From: Arcicella rigui
GTDB lineage: Bacteria > Bacteroidota > Bacteroidia > Cytophagales > Spirosomataceae
Assembly (NCBI RefSeq): GCF_034929435.1
Contig: NZ_JAYFUM010000025.1
Span: forward strand, 55,148-119,147
DNA length: 64,000 nucleotides
Direction: 5' to 3'
Shown: positions 8,576-17,644 of the stretch, in pieces
Position numbering within the stretch: the stretch's first letter is position 1
Layout of the letters: the number at the start of each line of letters is the position of its first letter
Program-made: the position numbers and the translations under genes
The notes under the pieces: model-generated
Databases searched by the model: none
What the model was told of the DNA's origin: nothing
What the model saw: only the letters and a program-made list of their open reading frames with translations

Positions 8576-9979
8576 ATGATAATTCCAAAAAATTACATAT
8601 TTCTCCTGTTTTTACTGTGCTGTTTTCTGAGTAGCCGCAGTACTTTTTCACAAGTGCCATTCTTGAAATTATCGGATGCCATTCAGATAGGCTTAGAAAA
8701 TTACAATTCTATCAAAGCCAAAAAGAATTACTTAAAGGCATCGGAAGCCTTAGTAATAAATGCTCAGAAACAATTTCTGCCCGATGTAACGGCGGCGGTA
8801 CAAAACAATTACGGAACAGCTAATGGACAGTTCGGTTCTTTGTATCCTTACAGAGGCGTTGGGATGGCTGCGGCAGGACCAAGCTCAGCAAACCAAAACT
8901 GGAATACAGCTTTTGGGGCTTTGTACGCTTCAAACGTGAACTGGGATGTATATACTTTCGGTCGTTTGAAAGCAAGTGTTGACCTTGCCAAATCACAAGT
9001 ATTCAGAGATTCATTGGATTTGCAACAAGAAAAATTCATTCATGCTATCAAAATTACGGCAGCTTATTTCAACCTTTTGGCGGCTCAAAAATTTGTAGAA
9101 ATCAGTAAACAAAACTACAAAAGAGTAGCTGCCTTGCGTGAAGTAATTAAAGCCAGAACCACCAATGGACTGAATGCTGGTGTAGATTCTTCAATTGCAA
9201 ACGCCGAAGTTTCTAATGCCAAACTTGGCGAAATAGAAGCTCAAAACATTGAATTACAAGCAACTAACCAATTGTCCATTTTATTAAACTCGCCTACCAA
9301 GCATTTTCAATTAGATACTTTGTATTTCAGTAAAATACCAGAGCAATTAGGTTCTACTTTGGCGATTGAGAACAATCCGACGCTTTTATTCGTAAAATCA
9401 CGCATCAACATTGCTGAAAATACGCAGAAACTCTTGAGCAGAAATAAACTACCCGTAATTAGTGTATTCGGTTCGTTTCAGTCTAAAGCCTCTGGTTTTG
9501 ATTATGACTACTCTCCTACCAATAATCATGTTGATAAAAACTACTTTTCGGGCATTGCTCCGTCCAGAAGTAATTTTATCGTTGGGGCTGGGATGTTCTG
9601 GAATTTTATGTCGCCCACCAAAATCAATCATCAAATTCAAGCACAGCAATTTATGCGTGAAGGCTTGAAAAATGAGTATGATTTGATAGAAAATCAATTA
9701 CAAAACCAAATGCTTTTAGCCGACCAACGCATTGAAAATGCCTTGCTGACTTATCGAGAATCGCCGATTCAATTAGAGGCGGCCCGTAATGTTTACGAAC
9801 AAAAAGCAGTATTGTACAAAAATGGCCTTTCAAACATCATCGACCTTACGCAAGCTTTGTTTGTACTGAACAGGGCCGAAACCAATATCAGCGTTGCCTA
9901 TTCAAATGTTTGGCAAGCTTTGGTATTGAAAGCCGCCAGCAACGGAGACATTGACTTACTCATCAAACAAGCCAGATAA
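8576..9979 (+). CDS. TolC-family outer membrane efflux protein
   Basis: Outer-membrane channel subunit of a tripartite efflux pump. An ATG at 8576 gives a clean signal peptide (MIIPKNYIFLLFLLCC, cleavage near TFSQ); an in-frame TTG ten codons upstream would put a polar stretch in front of it and sits only 23 bases after the -7 element. The mature part is about 440 residues with the long helical repeats of the family, starting LKLSDAIQIGLENY and with a second repeat near the C-terminus (NVYEQKAVLYKNGLSNIIDL). It is followed after two bases by the RND permease and then the adaptor, so the three pump parts form one operon. The substrate cannot be read from this subunit. Confidence 0.92.
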   Translation: MIIPKNYIFLLFLLCCFLSSRSTFSQVPFLKLSDAIQIGLENYNSIKAKKNYLKASEALVINAQKQFLPDVTAAVQNNYGTANGQFGSLYPYRGVGMAAAGPSSANQNWNTAFGALYASNVNWDVYTFGRLKASVDLAKSQVFRDSLDLQQEKFIHAIKITAAYFNLLAAQKFVEISKQNYKRVAALREVIKARTTNGLNAGVDSSIANAEVSNAKLGEIEAQNIELQATNQLSILLNSPTKHFQLDTLYFSKIPEQLGSTLAIENNPTLLFVKSRINIAENTQKLLSRNKLPVISVFGSFQSKASGFDYDYSPTNNHVDKNYFSGIAPSRSNFIVGAGMFWNFMSPTKINHQIQAQQFMREGLKNEYDLIENQLQNQMLLADQRIENALLTYRESPIQLEAARNVYEQKAVLYKNGLSNIIDLTQALFVLNRAETNISVAYSNVWQALVLKAASNGDIDLLIKQAR

Positions 9980-9981
9980 TA

Positions 9982-12900
9982 ATGAATTTAATCAAAACAG
10001 CCTTACGCAAACCAATCACGATACTTGTATTAGTAGCGGGCTTATTATTCTTTGGAATTAATGCCATCCGAAATATCAAAATTGATATTTTCCCTGATAT
10101 GAATATGCCCGTGATTTATATTTCACACCCTTTCGGCGGATACTCTCCTTCGCAAATGGAATCATTTTTTGGGCGACAATACGTAAACCTTTTATTGTAT
10201 GTTTCGGGCGTAAAGAGTATCGAAACCAAAAATATTCAAGGACTCACTTTGTTGAAACTTACTTTTTATCAAGGTACAAATATGGCTCAGGCTGTGGCAG
10301 AAGTATCCGCTTTTAGCAACAGGGCCCAAGCTATTTTTCCGCCTGGTTCACAACCGCCCTTTATTATTCGTTTTGATGCTTCTACTTTACCCGTTGGGCA
10401 ATTGGTACTCAGTAGCCCGATTCGTTCCAATAATGAATTATCCGACCTTGCCAATACTTATGTGCGTTCGTCTTTTAGTTCTATTCCGGGTTTGATTTCG
10501 CCTGCACCTTTTGGGGGAAACGTCCGAACGGTAGTTATCAAAGCCGACCCAGAATTGATGCGTTCGCATAATTTAACGGTTGACCAAATCGTAGAAGCCA
10601 TTCGTTTGAATAACCAAAGTTCACCCTCGGGGAATGTCCGTGTTGGCGACTATAATTATATGACGCCAGCCAATACGACAATAAAAGGGCTAAAGGATTT
10701 TGAAAAAATCCCTTTGTTTAAAGGTGGCGTACAAAATTTATATTTGCGAGATGTAGCCGTAGTAGAAGACGCTGCCGATATTACAGGAAGTTATGCTTTG
10801 ATTAATGGCAAACGTTCGGTTTACTTGGCAATTACCAAATCTTCTACGGCTTCTACTTGGGAAGTAGTGCAGAATCTTAAAAAAGCTTTGCCCAAACTCC
10901 AAAGTCAATTGCCCGAAGATGTTACACTTTCTTATGAATTCGACCAATCGGTTTATGTAATCAATGCCGTAAAAAGTTTACTTTCTGAAGGTGCAATCGG
11001 GGCAATTTTAACGGGCTTGATGGTTCTACTCTTTTTGGGTGATGCCCGAGGAGCTTTGATTGTAATCCTCACGATTCCGACTTCTATCATTGCAGGCGTA
11101 CTCTTTTTACAATTATCGGGTCAGACGATTAACATTATGACTTTGAGTGGACTTTCTTTAGCCATTGGTATTTTGGTTGATGAATCCACTGTAACAATAG
11201 AAAACATTCACCAACATTTAGCACTTGGCAAACCCAAAGCTTTAGCAATATGGGACGCTTGTCAGGAAATCGCCTTTCCGAAATTGCTGATTCTTTTCTG
11301 TATTTTGGCGGTTTTCGCTCCTGCTTTTACCATGACGGGCATTCCGGGAGCTTTGTTCCTTCCTTTGGCTTTGGCGATTGGTTTTTCAATGTTAGTTTCA
11401 TTTCTTTTATCACAAACCTTTGTTCCCATTATGGCAAATTGGTTGATGAAAGGTCACGAACATCCGCACAAAACCAATTTACCTGACAATGAAGACTTTA
11501 TTGCTTCTAACATCAGCGTTGAATCAGAATTCAATCAGATTACACAGAAAAAGCATTTTGTAGAACATCCTGCCAGCAAACCAAGTATTTTCGACCGTTT
11601 CAAAAATTCATTTTTAGGATTTTTAGAGAAAATATTTCCATACAGAAAAGTATTGGTAGTGAGTTACTTAGTCTTGATTTCGGGATTAGCGATTTTACTT
11701 TTAACGAATATCGGAAGAGACGTTTTACCCAAAACCAATGGTAGCCAATTCCAAGTACGGTTGCGTGCCAAAGAAGGTACAAGAATTGAACGCACCGAAC
11801 AAAAATTGATTCAATCCATTGCCATTCTTGAAAAAATGGTAGGGAAAGAAAATATTTCTATTACTTCAAGTTTTGTTGGGCAACACCCCGGTCTTTTCTC
11901 TACCAGTCCGATTTATTTGTTTATGAGTGGTCCGCAAGAAGCCGTTTTACAAGTACAACTCAACGAACACTTCAAGGTTGATTTAGAAGAATTAAAAGAA
12001 GATTTCAGAAAGAGAATCAAAGCTACCATGCCCGATTTGAAACTTTCTTTTGAACCAATAGAATTGACGGATAAAATCCTAAGTCAGGGTTCGCCGACGC
12101 CCATTGAAATACGTTTGGCAGGAAGAAGTAAAAAAACAAATGAAGAATTTGCCAAAAAACTCATTGCTAAACTCAAAGAAATCAACTATTTACGAGACGT
12201 ACAATTAGGGCAACCCATCAAGTATCCTGCCATTAGCATTGATATTGATAGAGTTAGAGCCTCGCAATTGGGTGTAGATATGAATGATATTTCACGTACA
12301 CTTACAGCCTCAACTTCTTCGTCTCGTTATACTGACAAAAGCGTATGGATTGACCCCAAATCAGGACTTACATACAGTGTGCAAGTACAAATTCCTGAGA
12401 ATAAAATGACAAGCATAGAAGATATTGGTGAAATTGCTTTACAGAGAAATGCCACAAGACCGATTTTGGGCGATGTAGCCACCATTCAGCAAGATACCAT
12501 TTATGGCGAAAACGATAATTTAGGAGCTTTGCCAACACTTTCGGTAACAGCCAATTTATACAAAAAAGATTTAGGAACAGCGACCGAAGACGTAAGAAAA
12601 GCCATTGATTCGCTCGGAGAATTACCAAGAGGACTGACGGTTGAACCTATTGGTTTAAGTAAAGTTTTGACAGAAACGTTAGACAGTTTACAGTCGGGAC
12701 TTTTAGTAGCCATCGTGGTGATTTTCTTAATGTTATCAGCAAACTTCCAATCTTTCAAAGTATCAATCGTCATTCTCACAACGATTCCTGCTGTGGTTTT
12801 AGGGGCTTTAGTGATGTTGAGACTGACAAATTCTACGTTGAATTTACAATCGTACATGGGCATTATCATGTCGGTTGGCGTATCTATTGCCAATGCCGTT

Positions 12901-13248
12901 TTATTGATTACCAATGCCGAGCAACTCCGAAAAATTACAGGCAATGCCCTCGAAGCCGCCAAAGAAGCCGCTGCCTTGAGAGTACGCCCAATTTTAATGA
13001 CGAGCGTAGCGATGGTAGTGGGGATGATTCCGATGGCTTCGGGTTTAGGCGAAGGTGGCGACCAAACTTCTCCGCTGGCTCGTGCAGTAATCGGTGGATT
13101 GATAGCCTCAACTTTTGCGGCTTTAATTATTCTTCCTTTAGTTTTTGCTTGGTTTCAAGAAAATACTTCTACCGAATCTGTTTCTCTTGACCCCGAAGAC
13201 AAAGAAAGTAAACATTATATTCCTACGATCTATGAAAAAATAAATTAG
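9982..13248 (+). CDS. RND-family efflux permease (HAE1/HME-like)
   Basis: Inner-membrane proton-driven pump, 1088 residues, with the RND plan: one membrane helix at the N-terminus (ITILVLVAGLLFFG), a periplasmic porter loop, a helix bundle, a second loop and a second bundle. The helix-4 proton-relay site reads GILVDEST, with Asp400 followed by Glu401 rather than the Asp-Asp pair of AcrB. A hydrophilic stretch of about 60 residues (near 490-550, from MKGHEHPHK to IFPYRK) on the cytoplasmic side between the two halves is longer than usual. It starts two bases after the TolC gene and is followed by the adaptor. Family assignment is certain; the substrate is unknown. Confidence 0.93.
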   Translation: MNLIKTALRKPITILVLVAGLLFFGINAIRNIKIDIFPDMNMPVIYISHPFGGYSPSQMESFFGRQYVNLLLYVSGVKSIETKNIQGLTLLKLTFYQGTNMAQAVAEVSAFSNRAQAIFPPGSQPPFIIRFDASTLPVGQLVLSSPIRSNNELSDLANTYVRSSFSSIPGLISPAPFGGNVRTVVIKADPELMRSHNLTVDQIVEAIRLNNQSSPSGNVRVGDYNYMTPANTTIKGLKDFEKIPLFKGGVQNLYLRDVAVVEDAADITGSYALINGKRSVYLAITKSSTASTWEVVQNLKKALPKLQSQLPEDVTLSYEFDQSVYVINAVKSLLSEGAIGAILTGLMVLLFLGDARGALIVILTIPTSIIAGVLFLQLSGQTINIMTLSGLSLAIGILVDESTVTIENIHQHLALGKPKALAIWDACQEIAFPKLLILFCILAVFAPAFTMTGIPGALFLPLALAIGFSMLVSFLLSQTFVPIMANWLMKGHEHPHKTNLPDNEDFIASNISVESEFNQITQKKHFVEHPASKPSIFDRFKNSFLGFLEKIFPYRKVLVVSYLVLISGLAILLLTNIGRDVLPKTNGSQFQVRLRAKEGTRIERTEQKLIQSIAILEKMVGKENISITSSFVGQHPGLFSTSPIYLFMSGPQEAVLQVQLNEHFKVDLEELKEDFRKRIKATMPDLKLSFEPIELTDKILSQGSPTPIEIRLAGRSKKTNEEFAKKLIAKLKEINYLRDVQLGQPIKYPAISIDIDRVRASQLGVDMNDISRTLTASTSSSRYTDKSVWIDPKSGLTYSVQVQIPENKMTSIEDIGEIALQRNATRPILGDVATIQQDTIYGENDNLGALPTLSVTANLYKKDLGTATEDVRKAIDSLGELPRGLTVEPIGLSKVLTETLDSLQSGLLVAIVVIFLMLSANFQSFKVSIVILTTIPAVVLGALVMLRLTNSTLNLQSYMGIIMSVGVSIANAVLLITNAEQLRKITGNALEAAKEAAALRVRPILMTSVAMVVGMIPMASGLGEGGDQTSPLARAVIGGLIASTFAALIILPLVFAWFQENTSTESVSLDPEDKESKHYIPTIYEKIN

Positions 13249-13343
13249 TGAATTAGTGAATTGTGATTGAGTGATTAAAATCTTTCAACAAAAAATAAAA
13301 CTTTTAGCTCAATGCTCACAGCTATTAGCTAACAGTTAAATAC
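13249..13343. repeat. Intergenic short-word repeats inside the efflux operon
   Basis: The gap between permease and adaptor holds TTAGTGAA-type words (13249-13276) and GCTCAATGCTCACAGC-type words (13307-13337), members of the two word families seen elsewhere in the window. No promoter is evident, so the adaptor probably depends on read-through. Confidence 0.5.
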
Positions 13344-13347
13344 AACC

Positions 13348-14463
13348 ATGAAATCAAAAGCTATAAAATCAATATTTACTGTCGCTGGCTTGTTCGCTAC
13401 CACGATTTTTTTCAATAGTTGTGATTCTTCTGAAAGTAAAAAAGAAGAAAAAACACAAACGCCAACTGTTCACAGCGTAGAAGTATTTACTTTGGAAAAA
13501 GGCATGATGTCCACAAAAATCCAAATTCCGGGAGAATTAATCGCTAAACATAGCGTGGATTTATACGCCAAAGTAAACAGTTTCGTAAAAAAAATGAATG
13601 TAGATGTAGGCTCAGAAGTAAAAGAAGGACAATTGTTAGTGACGATGGAAGCTCCCGAACTTTCTGCTCAGTTGTCGGCGGCGGCTTCAAGATTACAATC
13701 TCAAGAAGCGATGTATTCGGCAAGTAAAGCCTTGTACGAACGTCTTTTACAAACCAGCAAAACCGCAGGAACAATTTCGCCGAATGAATTGGACCAAGCT
13801 TTAGCACGCAAAAACGCAGATTTGGCACAATTAGAAGCCGCTAAGTCGAGCTACAAAGAAATTGCCGACAACAAGAATTATTTAGAAATCAGAGCTCCTT
13901 TTAGTGGTATTATCACGGCTCGTAATATCAGCGTTGGTGCTTATGTGGGGCCTTCGGGCAAAGGCTCAGAGTTTCCAATGTTTACTTTACAAGACCAAAA
14001 GAAATTACGTCTAATCGTCTTGATTCCAGAAGCTTATACTTCTTATTTGGGCGATAAAAATGACATTACTTTTACGGTAAAAGCTCAACCAAGTGAAGTT
14101 TTTAAGGCTAATATTAACCGTTTGGCAGGTGCGATTGACAGTAAATTTCGTTCGGAACGTATTGAAATGGATATTGATAATAGCCACAAAAAGCTTTTGC
14201 CGGGCATGGTTGCCGAAGTAAAAATCACTTTCCCTGCTACTGAAAAAACGTTTGTTGTACCCAAAGCAGCCGTGGCGAATGCTCCAGAAAAAGTATTTGT
14301 CGTAAAAATCGTGAATGGAATAGCTGAATGGGTGGAAGTACGCAAAGGCAGAGAAGCCGACGGAAAAATAGAAATCTACGGAGAACTATCAGAAGGCGAC
14401 CAATTAGTAAAAGTAGCCACAGAAGAAATCAGAGAAGGCTCGGAGGTGAAGGTTAAGAAGTGA
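13348..14463 (+). CDS. RND efflux periplasmic adaptor (membrane fusion protein), lipoprotein
   Basis: A 371-residue periplasmic adaptor linking the RND permease to the TolC channel. The lipoprotein signal ends at FFNSC, so Cys25 is the likely lipid anchor. It shows the family order: a barrel-sandwich half (VDLYAKVNSFVKKMNVDVGS, KEGQLLVTMEAPE), a helical hairpin of about 70 residues (SAQLSAAASRL onward), the second lipoyl half (IRAPFSGIITARN), then beta-barrel and membrane-proximal domains. ATG at 13348. Third gene of the TolC-permease-adaptor operon, 99 bases after the permease. Confidence 0.92.
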   Translation: MKSKAIKSIFTVAGLFATTIFFNSCDSSESKKEEKTQTPTVHSVEVFTLEKGMMSTKIQIPGELIAKHSVDLYAKVNSFVKKMNVDVGSEVKEGQLLVTMEAPELSAQLSAAASRLQSQEAMYSASKALYERLLQTSKTAGTISPNELDQALARKNADLAQLEAAKSSYKEIADNKNYLEIRAPFSGIITARNISVGAYVGPSGKGSEFPMFTLQDQKKLRLIVLIPEAYTSYLGDKNDITFTVKAQPSEVFKANINRLAGAIDSKFRSERIEMDIDNSHKKLLPGMVAEVKITFPATEKTFVVPKAAVANAPEKVFVVKIVNGIAEWVEVRKGREADGKIEIYGELSEGDQLVKVATEEIREGSEVKVKK

Positions 14464-14467
14464 TTTT

Positions 14468-14665
14468 TTTTGGACTTGAGGATTTGGGGACTTGAGGACT
14501 TGAGGAAAAATTAAAAGATTTGAGGATTGATTAGAAGAATAAAACCATTTGGTTATAAAATCCTAAAGTCTTAAAGTCTTAAAGTCCTAAAGTCTCCAAG
14601 TCTTAAAGTCACAAAAACAAAATCCTAAAGTCCAAAAATCCTCAAGTCTTAAAGTCCTAAAGTCA
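14468..14665. repeat. Octamer-word inverted repeat region
   Basis: The first part is built of GGACTTGA octamers (14470-14503) and the last part of TCCTAAAG/TCTTAAAG octamers (14561-14665), roughly the reverse complement, so the two ends can pair imperfectly over a long distance. It lies between the adaptor stop and the promoter of the next gene. The same words occur at 21905-22060. Confidence 0.65.
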
Positions 14666-14676
14666 AAAAAACACCG

Positions 14677-14684
14677 TATTTTTG
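14677..14684 (+). promoter_or_regulatory. -7 element for the small exported protein
   Basis: TATTTTTG, an exact match to the -7 consensus, ends ten bases before the ATG at 14694. Transcription would start almost at the start codon, giving a very short leader or a true start further downstream. Confidence 0.5.
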
Positions 14685-14693
14685 CATTCTGAT

Positions 14694-15035
14694 ATGCAAA
14701 AAAAATCTTTCATAACACGCTTTATTTGCACATTTTTAATGTGTCTTACACTCGTGTTTTCTATTTATGGAAGAACGCTTTCGGTAAAACAAGCCCATCA
14801 TTTCGGACGAAATAAATGCAAAATTGAAAGTCCAAGCGAACAACAAAACCTCAGTTCAAGTATTCGATTAAGCGTCGAACTTGATGCAAACCAGCCTCAG
14901 CCCACTTTTTTTACTTGTATTAATGTTCTGCGAAATGATAAGCCTTTAACCTTTGTATTTGAAGGGCAAGCCTGTTTTAAATATCCATTTTTTCAAATCT
15001 TATTTGAGCATTTTATCGCTAAAAATGCCCCTTGA
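14694..15035 (+). CDS. Small exported hypothetical protein
   Basis: 113 residues from the ATG at 14694; I do not recognise a family. The first 30 residues (KKSFITRFICTFLMCLTLVF and the following SIYG) form a signal peptide or membrane anchor. The rest is polar, with three cysteines (NKCKIE, TCINV, ACFKY) and an aromatic-rich C-terminus. It stands between an RND efflux operon and an MMPL exporter, and could be a periplasmic accessory of either; that is only inference from position. Confidence 0.55.
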   Translation: MQKKSFITRFICTFLMCLTLVFSIYGRTLSVKQAHHFGRNKCKIESPSEQQNLSSSIRLSVELDANQPQPTFFTCINVLRNDKPLTFVFEGQACFKYPFFQILFEHFIAKNAP

Positions 15036-15287
15036 CTTCCTTCGCAAAGTCTATTTAAAGAACGTTTAATTTGAAAATCATCTATTTTCAATACTATTTT
15101 CGTTTAGCTAAGTAGGCATTACAAAAAACGATAGCGTTATGAAATTAAAACATTGAATAATAATGTTTTGCAAAAAGCTCATCACTTATCGTTCACAAAT
15201 CTTAATCAATACCCTTACTTAAACCTGTGTTTTTACAGGTAAGAATCATCTTGTTGACATCACAGAGATTCAAAAACTATCATCATT
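15036..15287. other. Intergenic region before the MMPL exporter
   Basis: 252 bases. Two small hairpins are visible: AAACATT / AATGTTT at about 15153-15173, and ACCTGT / ACAGGT at 15223-15240 (6-base loop). Neither has a long T tract. No canonical -33/-7 pair is seen close to the start codon at 15288. Confidence 0.5.
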
Positions 15288-17600
15288 ATGTGGAATTCAA
15301 TTGCCAAGCTCGTTATCCAATACCGTATTTTATGGATTGGTATTATCATTTCATCCACCGCTTTTATGGGTTATCAGGCAAGTAAAATCGAGCTTTCGTA
15401 TGAAATCGCTCGAATCCTTCCTGCTTATGACCCCATCGAAAAAGAGTATCAAGATTTCCGTAAGAGGTTCGGCGAAGACGGCAGTATTATGGTAATCGGT
15501 TGGCAGTCGCCAAAACTTTTTGAAATAGAAAAGTACAAAAACCTTGTTAAGCTTATCGAAGATATTAAGCGTTTGGAAGGTATCAAAAACATTATTTCGG
15601 TTGCCAATTTGTATGAATTAAGGCGAAATGATGCACTTAAGAAATTTGAAGTAGTACCAATCGACAGCAAAGCCATTCATACACAAGTACAATTAGATTC
15701 GCTTGAGCAAAAAATAGCCAACCTGAAATTCTACGAAGGCATGGTCATTAATCATGAAAATAATTCATCATTAATTGCGATTACTTTCAATGATAAATTC
15801 TTGAATTCGGCGAAAAGAATCGGGATTGTTAATCAAATCAAAAAATTAGCGACCGATTTTTCGGTAAAAAATCAAACTGAATTACACTTTTCAGGAATGC
15901 CATTCATTCGTACCGCAACGATGTTGAAGGTTTCAAAAGAAATGAAACTTTTCATGGGATTGGCAATTTTAATGACGGGTCTGATTCTGTGGTTTTTCTT
16001 CCGTTCGGTACGTTTTACCTTACTTTCAATTTTTGTAGTACTTATTGGCGTAATTTTTTCTTTGGGAACGCTCCAATTATTAGGCTACAAAATCACCATT
16101 CTGACAGGCTTAATTCCGCCACTCTTAATTGTCATTGGCGTACCAAATGCCATTTTCTTAATCAATAAATACCAAGCCGAACTCATCCAGCATGGTAACA
16201 AAGAGCTTGCTTTGCAAAATATGATTACGGGCATTGGCTTGTCAACCTTCTTGGCAAACGTAACCACCGCCATTGGTTTTGGTGTTTTTTACTTTACCAA
16301 TAGTAGCCTTTTAGTAGAATTTGGGGTTATCGCAGCCCTCAACGTGATGATTACTTATCTACTTTGTATATTACTGATTCCCAATATGTTGTTTTATATG
16401 GGCTTGCCGAAAGCTCGCCATTTAAAACATTTAGAAGTAAAATGGATCAATAGCTTTTTGTCTAAAATCAATTATTTGGTACACAATCAGCGTAATGCCA
16501 TTTATGCCGTGGTTTTGGTGGTAGTACTTATCTCGGCTTATGGTATTACTAAAATACAAGTGATTGGCTACGTGGTAGATGATTTACCCAAAAACGACCC
16601 GATTTACAGCGATTTACGTTTCTTCGAGAAAAATTTCAATGGCGTTTTACCTTTTGAAATTATGATTGACACCAAAAAACCGAATGGAATTTTTGCCAAC
16701 CAAGCTCAAACTTTATACAAAATCAAAGCCCTACAAAACAAAATGAGAGCTTATAAAGAGTTTTCAAGACCTTTGTCGATTGTAGAAGCTACTCGATTTT
16801 TGTATCAATCTTACCGAGGTGGCGATGGTAAATACTACGTTTTGCCCAATGTGTTGGAGCTTTCAAAACTGACTGAGTACTTGCAAAATGGCAGTGCTTC
16901 AAGTAAACAATTCAAGGCTTTTTTGAGTGAAGACAAAAGAATTACTCGTATCAGTTTCCAAATGGCAGACGTAGGTTCTGTACGAATCAAAGAACTGATG
17001 GACGAAATTCGCCCGCAAGTAGATGAAATTTTCGACCCAAAAGAGTATAAAGTAAGCTTAACAGGACATAGTTTGGTATTCTTGAAAAGTAACGATTACT
17101 TACTTTCTAATCTATACGAAAGTTTATTAATTGCCATTGGCTTAATTGCCGTTGTAGGAATGGTGCTATTCCGTTCTATTCCCGTTATTATTTTATCAAA
17201 ACTTCCTTGTTTGATTCCTTTGGCATTAACAGCGGGCTTGATGGGCTTTTGGGATATTCACTTCAAGCCTTCAACGATTTTAGTGTTTAGCATTACTTTC
17301 GGAATTGCCTCAGACGGAACGGTATATTTCCTCACAAGGTATCGTCAGGAATTACAAAATGGCAATAGCATTTCGCAAGCCATTACCAAGAGTATTTTTG
17401 GCACAGGACTAAGTATGGTTTATACCGCCATTATTCTTTTCTGTGGATTTTCAATTTTTGCCGTTTCAAGCTTCGGTGGCACAGCGGCAATGGGCGTAAT
17501 GGTGTCGATTACTTTGTTGGTAGCTATGGTAACAAACTTGGTATTACTTCCATCTTTATTGATGACCATTGCCAAGTATCAAGGAAAAATTACGGTGTAA
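15288..17600 (+). CDS. RND-superfamily (MMPL-type) exporter
   Basis: 770-residue inner-membrane transporter of the compact RND branch (COG1033-like exporters, often for lipids or hydrophobic compounds). Twelve helices in two pseudo-symmetric halves: helix 1 near 12-30, a periplasmic loop to about 225, a bundle of five helices (MGLAILMTGLILWFF onward), helix 7 near 405, a second loop, and a final bundle (SLLIAIGLIAVVGMVLF to LVLLPSLLMTI). Motifs typical of the branch are IGVPNAIFLINKY and FGIASDGTVYFLTRYRQE. No adaptor or outer-membrane partner is adjacent. ATG at 15288; terminator immediately after. Confidence 0.88.
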   Translation: MWNSIAKLVIQYRILWIGIIISSTAFMGYQASKIELSYEIARILPAYDPIEKEYQDFRKRFGEDGSIMVIGWQSPKLFEIEKYKNLVKLIEDIKRLEGIKNIISVANLYELRRNDALKKFEVVPIDSKAIHTQVQLDSLEQKIANLKFYEGMVINHENNSSLIAITFNDKFLNSAKRIGIVNQIKKLATDFSVKNQTELHFSGMPFIRTATMLKVSKEMKLFMGLAILMTGLILWFFFRSVRFTLLSIFVVLIGVIFSLGTLQLLGYKITILTGLIPPLLIVIGVPNAIFLINKYQAELIQHGNKELALQNMITGIGLSTFLANVTTAIGFGVFYFTNSSLLVEFGVIAALNVMITYLLCILLIPNMLFYMGLPKARHLKHLEVKWINSFLSKINYLVHNQRNAIYAVVLVVVLISAYGITKIQVIGYVVDDLPKNDPIYSDLRFFEKNFNGVLPFEIMIDTKKPNGIFANQAQTLYKIKALQNKMRAYKEFSRPLSIVEATRFLYQSYRGGDGKYYVLPNVLELSKLTEYLQNGSASSKQFKAFLSEDKRITRISFQMADVGSVRIKELMDEIRPQVDEIFDPKEYKVSLTGHSLVFLKSNDYLLSNLYESLLIAIGLIAVVGMVLFRSIPVIILSKLPCLIPLALTAGLMGFWDIHFKPSTILVFSITFGIASDGTVYFLTRYRQELQNGNSISQAITKSIFGTGLSMVYTAIILFCGFSIFAVSSFGGTAAMGVMVSITLLVAMVTNLVLLPSLLMTIAKYQGKITV

Positions 17601-17610
17601 TATTAAAACG

Positions 17611-17641
17611 AACGTCGTCCATAAAAACTGTGGACGACGTT
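17611..17641. terminator. Strong bidirectional hairpin terminator
   Basis: Perfect 11-bp stem (AACGTCGTCCA / TGGACGACGTT) with a 9-base loop, between the convergent MMPL exporter and PepSY genes. The arms are much more GC-rich than the surroundings. Confidence 0.85.
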
Positions 17642-17644
17642 GAT

